Source: Datisca glomerata
Lineage: Eukaryota; Streptophyta; Magnoliopsida; Cucurbitales; Datiscaceae
Length of the DNA: 64,000 nucleotides
Direction of reading: 5' to 3'
Assembly (NCBI GenBank): GCA_003255025.1
Contig: QANY01004770.1
Coordinates: 3,091,891-3,155,890 of the forward strand
The notes beneath the pieces were generated by a model. It had not been told where the DNA came from, made no database searches, and worked only from the letters and a program-made list of their open reading frames with translations. A program made the position numbers and the translations under genes. Below, piece after piece: positions 54,900 through 64,000 of this stretch (position 1 is the stretch's first letter; each line of letters starts with the position of its first letter).

Positions 54900-56201
54900 C
54901 TGCTTCGGATGATTTTTATTTGTTTGATGATTTTTTGTTTAAGAGAAATAGGTTGTGCATTCCTAAGTGTTCTATGAGGGAATTGTTGATTAATGAAGCA
55001 CATGGAGGAGGCTTAATGGGGCATTTTCGGGTAAATAAGACCTATGAGATGCGGTTAGCATATTTCTTTTGGCCTGGTATGAAACATGATGTGCATAAGG
55101 TTTGTGAGCATTGCATTACATGTAGAGAAGCTAACTCTAGGTTGAAACCACATGGGTTGTATACACCACTACCTGTTCCTAGTGAACCTTGGACAAACTT
55201 GTCTATGGATTTTGTGCTTAAAATTGCCTAGAACCAGGAAAGGCCGTGATAGTGTATTTGTCATGGTTGATAGATTTAGTAAGATGGATCATTTTATACC
55301 ATGTCATAAAACTGATGATGCTAAGTTGATTGCTGATTTACTTTTCAAATAAGTTGTGCGATTACATGGCATACCTAAGAGCATTGTTAGTGATAGAGAT
55401 GTTAAGTTTTTGAGTCACTTTTGGTGTGTGTTATGGGGAAAGATAGGAACTAAGTTATTATTTTCAACTACTTGTCACCCTCAAACTGATGGGCAAATTG
55501 AGGTAGTTAATAGGACGTTGATTACTTTACTTAGGGAAATCATAGAAAAGAACATTAGGACATGGGATGATTGTTTGCCATTTGTGGAGTTTGCTTACAA
55601 TATGGCTGTTCATAGCACTACTCATTGTTCTCCATCTGAGATTGTTTATGAATTTAATCCCCTCACTCCTATTGATTTATTACCATTGCCACCTAAAAAT
55701 TTTGTGAGTGTTGATGCTAATTCTAAGGCAGATTTGGTGAAGAAGTTACATAAGCAAGTTAAAGAGAGGATTGAAAAGCAAAATGCTCAAGTCGCTTCAC
55801 GTGCGAATAAGGGACGAAAACCAATGATTTTTCAGTCGGGAGATTGGGTTTGGGTGCATTTTCATAAAGAGAGGTTTCCAGTTCAAAGAAAGTCCAAGCT
55901 GAGCCCAAGATGCGATGTTCCTTTTCAAATTCTTGAAATGATTAATGACAACGCATACAAAGTTGACCTGCCAGGTGAGTATAGTGTTAGTGCTTCTTTT
56001 AATGTGGCTGATTTAAGTCCTTTTGATGTAGGTGATGCATTAGATTCGAGGTCGAATCCTTTTGAGGAGAGGGAAATGTTAAGGATCAACCTACACACCA
56101 AGTTTCAAGGATTCAACATCTTAAAGATGAGCATAATCAAGAAGGTAAGGAGCCAGTTCAAGAGGTTTCCAGTCCTATTAGCATGCCTTAAGGACCAGTA
56201 A
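54900..56201 (+). pseudogene. Integrase of element B, running into the 3' LTR
   Basis: The zinc-binding end has NEAHGGGLMGHFRVNKTYEM and [20 protein letters not shown], the HHCC pattern. In the core, the first Asp is in LSMDFVL, the second in [15 protein letters not shown] and the Glu in HPQTDGQIEVVNRTL. The C-terminal barrel has GDWVWVHFHKERF and NAYKVDLPGEYSVSASFNVA. A frameshift near 55225 and a TAA near 55350 break it; 55356-56201 is a continuous 281-codon run. It crosses the polypurine tract into the LTR, but one G fewer than in element A shifts it out of the TRSRSKK frame. Confidence 0.88.
56064..56076 (+). other. Polypurine tract of element B
   Basis: GAGGAGAGGGAAA lies directly before the 3' LTR. 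Element A has one more G, which matters because the tract is also coding. Confidence 0.88.
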
Positions 56202-56877
56202 CAAGGCCGCGGTCTAAGAAGCTTCAACAAGCTTTAATCCACCATTTTCAAGGCTTAGTCAATTCAGCTAGTGAAGGTCTACAAGGACATCAAATCTTTG
56301 GGATAAGTGCAGCACGAGTCCAATACACCTTGGTTTTAGTCAACGTTATTAGTGGGTTGAATTAAGTATGTAATGGGCCATTTTTGTGTTACCTCTTAGG
56401 CTGAACGAAATTTGACTTTATTTAGAGTCCATTAGTTTTATTTAGCTCGATATAGTCTATTCTTAATTATTTTTTTAAAATATAATTAGGTTAGTTTCAT
56501 ATTCTTGAGTTTTAGAATTTTAGGAAACATTTATAAAGACTATAAATATGTCTTGCTAGAATGTTTTAATAGTCTAGAATTTTAATTTAAGAAAAAACAA
56601 AAGGTTGTTTTGCTTTTATCTTTGTGTTCTTGAGTAGAATACATGCTTTAAGAAACATTCAAGTAGATTGATCACCTTCTTGTCGAGTGTTTCGAAACTG
56701 AAATTCAGAAACAAGTTTTCTTTATTCTAGTTCTTGATCATCTATCTAAGAAATCTATTTTTCTAGCCTTTTCTTAGGGGTTGTTGCCGAATTGGTTATT
56801 GGGGTTTTCACATTAATGCTTCGTGAGTTCCTATATATAAAGAGGTTCTCAAGCTTATTCATGGAGGTTCCGTATCA
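56077..56877 (+). repeat. 3' LTR of element B
   Basis: 801 bp, TGTTAAGGATCAACC to CCGTATCA, followed by the target duplication TATGT. A TATA box is near 56540. Confidence 0.95.
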
Positions 56878-56882
56878 TATGT

Positions 56883-57160
56883 TTAGGGGTTAAAAATGTC
56901 AAAATTCCCAACTTTTAACGTTTTATTAAATTTGTAAACATATTTATTGAAACACTACAATATTTTTGTTGAACCCCAATAGAAAACCTAATTTTCAACA
57001 TTTGGTTGAACGTTTAACACATTTGATGAATACCTCAACATATTTGTTAAACGACAATATGAAATTTTAATTTCCTAAATTTTTTTCAACCCCGCATTAT
57101 ATTTGTTGAACCCCTTAACATATTTTTTTAACCCCAAATATTTTTCGTTGAACCCAAAAA
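56883..57160. repeat. Right arm of the TTTGTTGAAC foldback repeat
   Basis: Units such as TTTTTGTTGAACCCC and ACATATTTGTTAAAC are the reverse complement of the left-arm units at 49321-49834. Removing element B leaves an inverted repeat with a loop of roughly 85 bases. Confidence 0.8.
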
Positions 57161-57774
57161 AATACAAAACAACACAAAACGTGCTACCTGAAAATGGGCC
57201 TCAGTGGCCAGGATTGCTCCAAGAGCAATCGAAGGGCCATAGAGGCCCAGCATCAATGGGAAACATACTCTCTCCCATTTCTAGGCAACGACAGAGTCTG
57301 GAGTTGGGCCAAATCTGACCATTCAACCAGATCTGAACGACCCAGATGTGACCCAACCACTTTTGTAATAAAATATTTTTTTACTTTTTACTTTTTACCT
57401 TTTCTTAACAGACGTGGACCGTTCATATCTGACTGAATAGACCAAATCAAACATTTGCATCTGCCGTTTCCTAGCAACGATAGAGAATATGGATCCGTAT
57501 TAAGGTTGTGGGTAATACCCCTGACATTGAAGGAAAATCTTCCCATTACATAATTGTAGTATCTTTTTCAAAGTTGTTGACTTAGTCGTGTTAGGGTACG
57601 AAGCCTTGTCAGCCAACATAGACAGTGGTGCTATATTATCAAGGAGCTACACTTAATGAATAACAGGTCGAAGATAATTATATTGCGTATTTTAAAATAC
57701 GAATGTAGGTCAAATTAATAAATCCAATCATGCGTTTTGTCTGCAGAGTTTATCAATTATTTAGCTATGAGTAT
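57161..57774. other. Intergenic sequence, no gene seen
   Basis: GGGCCTCAGTGGCC and AGGGCCATAGAGGCCC words at 57197-57247 are locally self-complementary. Nothing coding was recognised. Confidence 0.5.
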
Positions 57775-58430
57775 TTTTATTCTTATAGTCCATCAGCTAC
57801 CCAATAGGTTATATGTATTGTCGTAACAGTAATAGATAGATATGTCATGAATACCTAGTAGTCAACCAAGTCGGTCATTTAGTTATGAAAATTGTTAAGT
57901 AAAATTAATTTTATTAATTTTATTTAAGAGATAATTTTCATTTGATCCTGACCATTGGACTAACAGTTAATCCTAGCAATTAGATTTCTCTATAAATAAG
58001 AGGCTTCTATCAGAGAAAAAAAATCTTAATTGGCATCCTTAGCAAAAAAAGAGAAAATTCTAGAGAGACAAATCTTCTCCCTTGTTGAAATTGAGTGGAT
58101 GGAAGGTTTTTATTTTTCTTCTAAGTGCCCATAGATGGTAATTGACGATTTGAGGAACAACGAGAAAGATCATGAGGTTTTATCGATTCATGATTCACGG
58201 TGGTTCGTGATAGTAACCGGATGGCACTAACAACAATAGGGTGGACGGCAGCGTGGGCGACGACTCTTTTCACGGTATCGACGGTTTTCACACGTACATC
58301 GAGAAAAAAATCATGAAAAATATTTCATTTTGGGGGTTCACGCATCAAGTGTATGATTTTTATATTCGTTTTTAGATTGTTTAATATTTAGATTTTAAGA
58401 TCGAATTGTCTTTTCGCTGCGCCAATCCCC
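57775..58430 (+). repeat. Left arm of a large palindrome, LTR-like
   Basis: Blocks TCGTAACAGTAATA, GATTTCTCTATAAATAAG, GGTGGACGGCAGCGTGGGC and TCTTTTCGCTGCGCCAATCCC occur in this order and are matched in reverse complement at 58573-59260. The TATA-containing CTCTATAAATAAGAGGCTTC makes the arm look like an LTR with its U5 end at the centre. Confidence 0.85.
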
Positions 58431-58450
58431 CCCCCCNCCCCCCCCCCCCC

Positions 58451-58492
<42 letters not shown>

Positions 58493-58572
58493 CTTCCCCC
58501 TCCCCTTGTCCCCCACTCTCTCTGGCTATTTCAGTTCCTTGAATTTTAGTTCATAGAAGCTAATATATGAAG
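58427..58572. repeat. Palindrome loop: poly-C and CT tracts
   Basis: A poly-C run (58427-58451, one N at 58437) is followed by CT dinucleotides at about 58453-58489 and a C-rich tail. Sequencing across such a hairpin loop is error-prone. Confidence 0.8.
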
Positions 58573-59260
58573 GGATTGGTGCAACAGAAAAGACTGTCCT
58601 GATCTTAAAATTTTTTATCAAACAATTTAATATATGTCAGAGAGAACATAAAAAATCAAACCTTTGATGTGTAACCCAAAAATCGAAGCTCTGTGCATCA
58701 TGGTCTGATCCTTGATCTACGCACAAATTGTGTCCTCGATCTACATGCCAAACCGTGGATACCATGAGAAGCCGATGCTGCCCACCCAGCCGTCCACTAT
58801 TGTAAAAGGTCGAATGTTATGATGAACTTCTGTGAATAACTGGGAACCACTTTGAATCAATAAGTCATGATTTTTCTCGCTATACCTCAGGTTGTCAAGT
58901 GATTACTAGTGTATTTATACTTGGAGGAAAAACTCACTTTTCCTTCCCTCTCTAAGTTTCTGCTATGGAGAGTAATTAGACTCCCTAGGGTTTTCTCCTC
59001 TATCATTAATTGTGCCAAACGGCTTGGCCCTACCCCTCTGAGAGAAGTCACTTATTTATAGAGAAATCAACAAGAGTTGATTGAGAGTTCTCTTAATTAA
59101 AATTAATTATTTTTGTCATTAAAATCAGGACCAACTTGACTGACTACTTGATATCTATACCGTACCAATTTATTACCGTTACGATGATTCCAATTAGGTA
59201 CATATACAAGAACATATTGCATATAATACAAGAATAAACTATTTATTTTCAATCAGAATT
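58573..59260 (-). repeat. Right arm of the large palindrome, LTR-like
   Basis: The minus strand gives GATTTCTCTATAAATAAGTG, GTGGACGGCTGGGTGGGCAG and TCTTTTCTGTTGCACCAATC, paralleling the left arm. The arms are clearly diverged, so this is an old or heterologous pair rather than a fresh duplication. Confidence 0.85.
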
Positions 59261-60271
59261 AAAATATTTCTATAAAATTAACAAAATTTCAGTGCTTTTA
59301 AGAATATAATCCTAAGAGAATAAAAATGGCTCAGCATTCTTGGGATTCAAATGCTTTTGAAACCGTATTAACCAAATCTATTCTGGGTAGTCTTTCCCTG
59401 TTTGATTACATCAATTTTTGTTATGTAATGCTTCTATACACTTTGTTGTTAAGAAAGTTCCTATCTTAAAAATTCAAGAGCATAATTTACGCAAGTCAGG
59501 CATTCAAAAGGAAGGAAAAGAGGTATGAGTTTTAACCCAGACAAGAATTTTCGTGTCTGTTTTCCATATTTAATCTACTGGAGACACTTATCTGCACGGA
59601 AGCGCAAGGAGAGATCAATTTGGACTCAAATGAACCTGGAATTATATTTTCAATCCAGTTCGGGATGTCTGTGGATGCTACTTTAGAATGATTCGTATTC
59701 TAAAATGTATTTCTCAAATTTTTTGTGCAAATTATATAATATGAAATATATATATTTTTTGGCGAAGGGATGATAAGATGTTCGGAGTAGATGTTTTATG
59801 GCGGTAACTAAGATTTAAGAAATGGTTAATTTCAGTCAGATTCCCTTAAGTTTGTCCATGATTTTAAATTACATCCCTTCATCAACCTCTTATTCATAGA
59901 TTTTTAAACTTTATCTCCATCAAAACACCCATCCATCTAGAATTATGATTTTTAATTACATTCCCTTAAGTATGTTTTCTTGTTAAATATTTTTGGACAA
60001 CACTATTCTTAACGATTTTTAAAATTTTCTACATTATCTTAAAACTGAAAATTAAACATGAAAAATCATATGAAGCATTTTTCAACTATTTAATTATAGT
60101 TTTCATTAGTACTTATTCCATTTCAGATTATGAGAAAGTTTATTTTTGTAATTATAAGATTTCTTAACATGAATGATTATTTTGACTATCATTTATATAT
60201 CAATAGTTAATATTATTAAGCACCATTGTTAACTAATATTAGACTAAACATATAAAATATTAGTTTGTACA
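59261..60271. other. AT-rich intergenic sequence
   Basis: No gene or clear repeat was identified. Confidence 0.6.
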
Positions 60272-60966
60272 TATTATGGGTGTTTCACCGACCACCAATG
60301 ACGTGATGACACGTTCACGCCGCACCAAACAAGTTTGTGACGAAGAAAGTTTCAAAGTAGAGGAAACGACCTCACCTGGTCAATCCAGAGAGAGCTCGGA
60401 TTGCACAAACCAGAGCACATGAAGGACGACGATAAGCTCCCAAAAGGAGCTCAGAAAACTATCAGTGACGAACATTATTACCTGTCAAAAGTAACATCCA
60501 AGGTGGCGCCTTCTCACAGGCCCGAGCACCCAACAAGTCTCATCGCCATGGCAAGTTGTCAGGATAGCCTCCGTCCAATCATTTTGACATTTAATGCAAA
60601 ACATCTTATGTCAAGGTCGTCTCCCTTCTATCCAATCGAAGACATACATCGTGTCTTGTAAGGATTCCACAGCAGACCTCTGAGAGGCTTCCTCGACACA
60701 CTTCCTCCCGCCGAAGACCCATGTATAAATACACCTACCAACAAACAGAAGAGCTATGCCTACTCTCCCCTAAGGAAATTAGGCCAAAATATCGATTGAA
60801 TATTAACTTAGGCATTGGAGGGTCTTAGGCAAGGCAACTCCCCTCCCCCGGGGTTCCTTGCTCTTTGGGTTATTTGTTTGTGTTTTTGCAGACATTGAGG
60901 ATACGAGGAGCTCAATCTGGAGGGAATACCATATGAAGAATGCTGTTGAGGTTTTCGGTCGAAATA
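60272..60966 (+). repeat. 5' LTR of the non-autonomous element
   Basis: Starts TATTATGGGTGTTTCACC (TG decayed to TA) and ends GGTCGAAATA. A TATA box (TGTATAAATACACC) is at about 60722. Confidence 0.88.
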
Positions 60967-60967
60967 G

Positions 60968-60983
60968 TTGGCGCCGTCTGTGG
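60968..60983 (+). other. Tat-type primer-binding site
   Basis: TTGGCGCCGTCTGTGG begins one base after the LTR. Confidence 0.88.
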
Positions 60984-61924
60984 TAACGACTGCAAAGTCA
61001 TTCCTATTTAAAGTATTTGAAACCCTTATCCTCTCTCCATGGGAGAACAAGCTTAGTATTCCAAGCCGATGAAGTCTGTGATGAAAGGAAAGACCCACCT
61101 TTCCCCTACTAGAAGAAGGACTTTTTGTCACCATGACAATTACCTGGCAAAGGAAGAAGGACACAGTAGGTGTAGCCATCAAGGTAAGCATGAGTGGGAG
61201 GAAAGGCATGCTAGTCACCGTTCTAAACATAACAATCTCTTGCGCGAAAATGATCCTCCCCCATGACCCGAAGGCTCACCGGCAGGGTCATCACATGTTG
61301 ACAAAATCTCAGGGGAAGGCGATCAGGGAAAGAGTAAGGCGACTCCTTAACTTGGAGGAACTGTCACCCTTCACATAAATCGAGACCAAAGCGAAACCAG
61401 GCTTTACAAGGCCAAGCGCTCCTATTTTGTAAGGTTTTGGTTGGGGTCATCCCATGAGGACAGAGGGGGAGAACAAGGTCACCGGAGAGCGAACAAAGGC
61501 AGAGAACCTGGAGGAATAACGCCCAGAAGGAACCCGAAGATTTGGAGTGGTCAATCTTCCTCCCCCGGGAATACTTAGAAAGGACAACTTAAGACAAGTC
61601 GGCACTTACCCCCAAGCAAAATGTGAATCTTGGAAAGAGAGACTAAAAAAAAATGAAGGGCAAAAGCTCAGGAAACAAAAGCTCGGCTGTCTTCGGCCCT
61701 CCAACTTAGTGTAGCGGATGACGAAGATCATGTACTCATCATCATTGGTCATATAAAAGATCTCCTTCTTCTACTCAAACAATCTTCTTATTTAGAATTA
61801 ACTTCTTATAAGGTTTTTTTGAACGAATCAACTTTCATGGAAAAATAGAACATGTCGTAGAAATATTTGCTAACGATTTTCTGACTATCCTACAAGTCTC
61901 CAAGGATCGACACTTCTACGATGT

Positions 61925-62235
61925 GATTAAACAAAAAGTGATGACTGGTGAGGTGCTCTAGCCCACCAAGTGGGATTAAACAAAAAACGATGACTGGTGA
62001 GGTGCTCTAGCCCACCACTTGGGATTAAACAAAAAGTGATGACTAATGAAGTGCTCTAACCTATCAGTCACGATTAAACAAAATGTGTTGACTAGTGAGG
62101 TACTCTAGCCCATCAGTCGGGATTAAACAAAAAAGTGATGATTGGTGAGGTTCTCTAGCCCACCAGTCGACATTAAATAAAATGTGATGATTCGTGAGAT
62201 GCTCTAGCCCACCAGTCAGGATCAACGCAAAAAGT
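61925..62235 (+). repeat. Six tandem copies of a 49-51-bp unit
   Basis: Each unit has GATTAAACAAAAAGTGATGA, TGGTGAGGTGCTCTAGCCC and ACCAGTCGG. It is an internal array of the non-autonomous element. Confidence 0.9.
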
Positions 62236-62815
62236 GATGTCTGCCGAACATTCATGCTCACAGACGGGATCAATGGTCTAGCCAGAACAGGCATGCCTTG
62301 CTAGTAAACAAGGAAAGATGTCTGTCGAGTACTCATACTCGTAGACATGATCAATGATCTAGTCAGAACAGGCACGCCTGACTAGGCAACAAGGGAAGAT
62401 ATCTACTGAGCACTCATGCTCGTAGACGGGATAAAGGGTCTAGCCAGAGCAGGCACGCCTGGCTGGACAACAATTAAAGATGTATGTCAAGCATGAGTGC
62501 TCGCAGACGAGATCAAGAGTCTAGCCAGAGCAGGCACGCCTGACTATACAATAAGGAAATATTTATGTCGAGTACTAATCAGACGGGATCAAGGGTCAAG
62601 CAAGAGAAAGGCACGTCTGGCTAGACAACAAGGAAATATATCTGCCGAGCACTTATGGTCGAAGATGGGATCAAGAGTCTAGCCAGAGCAGTGTGCCTCG
62701 CTAGACATCAAGAAAAGATATATGTCGAGCACTCATGCTTGCAGATGTGAATGAGAGTTTAGCTGAAGGAAGCACGTCAGGTTAGATCCAGAAAGTAATT
62801 ACCGTCGAGCACTCA
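62236..62815 (+). repeat. About seven tandem copies of an 80-bp unit
   Basis: Each unit has GATGTCTGCCGAGCACTCAT, GCTCGCAGACGGGATCAA, GGTCTAGCCAGAGCAGGCAC and GCCTGGCTAGACAACAAGG. The array immediately follows the 50-bp array. Confidence 0.9.
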
Positions 62816-63168
62816 TGCCCATCTGATAGGGATTAGGGAAAGCCTCCACCAAGGCAATCTTGACACCAAGGACGAGGATATCTACTGAGCACTATAGATA
62901 TAAGGATAAGGATAATGCCTTTTGTTGAGCGCTTCAGCCCAAGATTTATCTAGAGCAAAACGCATGGATATGTCATAAAAGAAAGGCCGTGTGGCCAAGA
63001 ACCAGAGGAACTCAACTTGCTTTCCAAATCGCCAAACCAGGAAAAAGCACAACTAGGAAAAGGCATGCTCGACTAAACATAAAAAAGGCAAACCCCATTG
63101 CAAAGAATATGGGTGAAGTTTTCATACCTGGGCGGAGAAGGCCTTCAAAGTCCTTGATTGGGGGCAAC

Positions 63169-63864
63169 TGTTATGGGTGTTTCACTGACCACCAATGACA
63201 TGATGACACATTACACGCTGCACCAAACAATTTCGTGATAGAGGAAAGTTTCAAAGGAGAGGAACCGACCCTGCCTGGTTAGTCTGGTGAGAGTTCAGGT
63301 CACACAGACCTGAGCACATGAAGGATGACGAGAAGCCCCCAAAAGGAGCTCGGACAACTTTCAGTGACAGACATTATTACTCGCCTAAAGCAACATCCCA
63401 TGTGGTGCTTTCTCAAAGGCCCGAGCACCCAACAAGTATCATAGCCATGGCAAGATGTCAGGATAGCCTCCGTCCGGTCATTTCAAAATTTAATGAAGAA
63501 CGTTTTATGTTAAGGTTTCCTCCTTTCTGTCCAACCGAAGACATGCATTGTGTCTTGTGAGACTTCCCCAACACGCCTCCGAAAGGCTTCTTCGACATGC
63601 TTCCTCCCACCGAAGATCTAGGTATAAATATATCTACCAACAAACAGAAGTGTTTGTTTGCTCTCCCCTAAGGAAATTATGTCAGAATATCGACTGAATA
63701 CTCACTTAAGTATCAGAGGCCCTTGGGCAAGGCAACCCCCCTCCTTCGGGGTTCCTCGCTCTTTGGGTCCTTTGTTTGTGTTTTTGTAGTCATTGAGGAT
63801 ACGAGGAGCTCATTCTGGAGGAAATACCATACGAAGAATGTTGTTGAGGTTTTCGGCTAAAACA
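63169..63864 (+). repeat. 3' LTR of the non-autonomous element
   Basis: Starts TGTTATGGGTGTTTCACT and ends CGGCTAAAACA. It aligns end to end with the 5' LTR. Confidence 0.9.
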
Positions 63865-64000
63865 ATACCATTAGATTTTGTTATCCAAACATTTTAAAAA
63901 TAACTCAGTTGATTAGCATCAACTATATCTAATATAAAAAATATTGTGTAACATCTATAACTTTTCCATACTTTATATTTTTTGTCTAGATTATCTAACA
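63865..64000. other. AT-rich right flank
   Basis: No feature seen. Confidence 0.6.

Larger units (their letters stand above)
49840..56877 (+). mobile_element. Ty3/gypsy element B (CRM-like family), full length, degenerate
   Basis: The element has complete LTR-to-LTR structure (7038 bp) flanked by the 5-bp target duplication TATGT at 49835-49839 and 56878-56882. The LTRs begin TGTTAAGG and end TATCA. Order: LTR, primer site, minisatellite leader, gag, protease, RT, RNase H, integrase, polypurine tract, LTR. In the first 136 LTR bases I count about 14 differences between the two LTRs, so the insertion is not recent. The interior has several nonsense and frameshift changes. It landed in the loop of a foldback repeat. 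Confidence 0.95.
60272..63864 (+). mobile_element. Non-autonomous LTR retroelement (LARD-like, Tat primer type), 3.6 kb
   Basis: Two LTRs of 695 and 696 bp bracket 2.2 kb that holds no gag, protease, RT or integrase. The primer site TTGGCGCCGTCTGTGG is of the Tat type. A GATTGGGGGCAAC purine-rich tract precedes the 3' LTR. The LTRs differ at more than a tenth of positions in the first 80 bases. The flanks GTACA and ATACC are only a partial target duplication. It presumably depended on proteins from Tat relatives such as those in this window. Confidence 0.88.

Noticed and set aside
60801..61230. A 140-codon minus-strand frame at the LTR-interior border of the 3.6-kb element.
   Set aside because: It crosses the LTR end and primer site on the antisense strand and matches no retroelement or host domain I know.
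61925..62815. Regular repeats that might be taken for a CRISPR array.
   Set aside because: Units are directly adjacent and imperfect, without unique spacers, and they sit inside a plant LTR element.

Overview
The window looks like a plant nuclear chromosome segment, most likely from a eudicot. It is AT-rich and packed with decayed LTR retrotransposons (Ty3/gypsy lineages resembling Tat/Retand, Athila, a Del/Tekay-type chromovirus and a CRM-like family, plus Ty1/copia), L1-type LINEs and small hAT-like elements. It holds one convincing host gene. I saw no bacterial, phage, rRNA or tRNA gene and no CRISPR array.

Layout. 1-0.8 kb: a copia integrase split by a small TIR element and then partly inverted. 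1.2-6.5 kb: two LINE 3' portions, the second interrupted by a 923-bp hAT-like element with near-perfect 8-bp target duplications. 8.8-9.25 kb: another small TIR element. 9.4-16.65 kb: a decayed minus-strand Tat-type gypsy element (gag, protease, RT, RNase H, integrase) with an 80-bp repeat array beyond integrase and a plus-strand, intron-containing coiled-coil ORF at its 3' side. 16.65-20.48 kb: a minus-strand chromovirus (LTR, chromodomain, integrase, RNase H, RT) lying inside the Tat gag. 20.48-27.39 kb: gypsy element A, joined at its right end to a minus-strand Tat gag and LTR (27.4-29.8 kb). That LTR region surrounds a broken fragment of a HOTHEAD-like GMC oxidoreductase. 31.6-35.1 kb: Tat LTR plus gag, then an Athila fragment in the opposite direction. 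35.1-40.9 kb: repeat-rich LTR-element remnants.

The host gene (42,013-43,907, two exons, 446 aa) encodes a DUF1005 protein. Upstream are a G-box, a TATA box, CT and GA tracts and a short uORF.

From 44.8 to 59.3 kb the sequence is unusually rich in inverted repeats. There is a GC-rich 352-bp hairpin at 47.1 kb and a foldback repeat whose loop was entered by gypsy element B (49,840-56,877, intact TATGT target duplication). There is also a palindrome of about 1.4 kb at 57.8-59.3 kb centred on poly-C and CT tracts. The window ends with a 3.6-kb non-autonomous LTR element (60,272-63,864) that carries two minisatellite arrays and no pol.

Elements A and B are the same family. Both carry a TTACTTTCCTAAATTC minisatellite between primer site and gag, and an integrase C-terminal tail that is coded inside the LTR. 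No single new gene system emerges. The most novel material is structural: inversions, foldbacks, captured gene sequence and LTR-coded protein.
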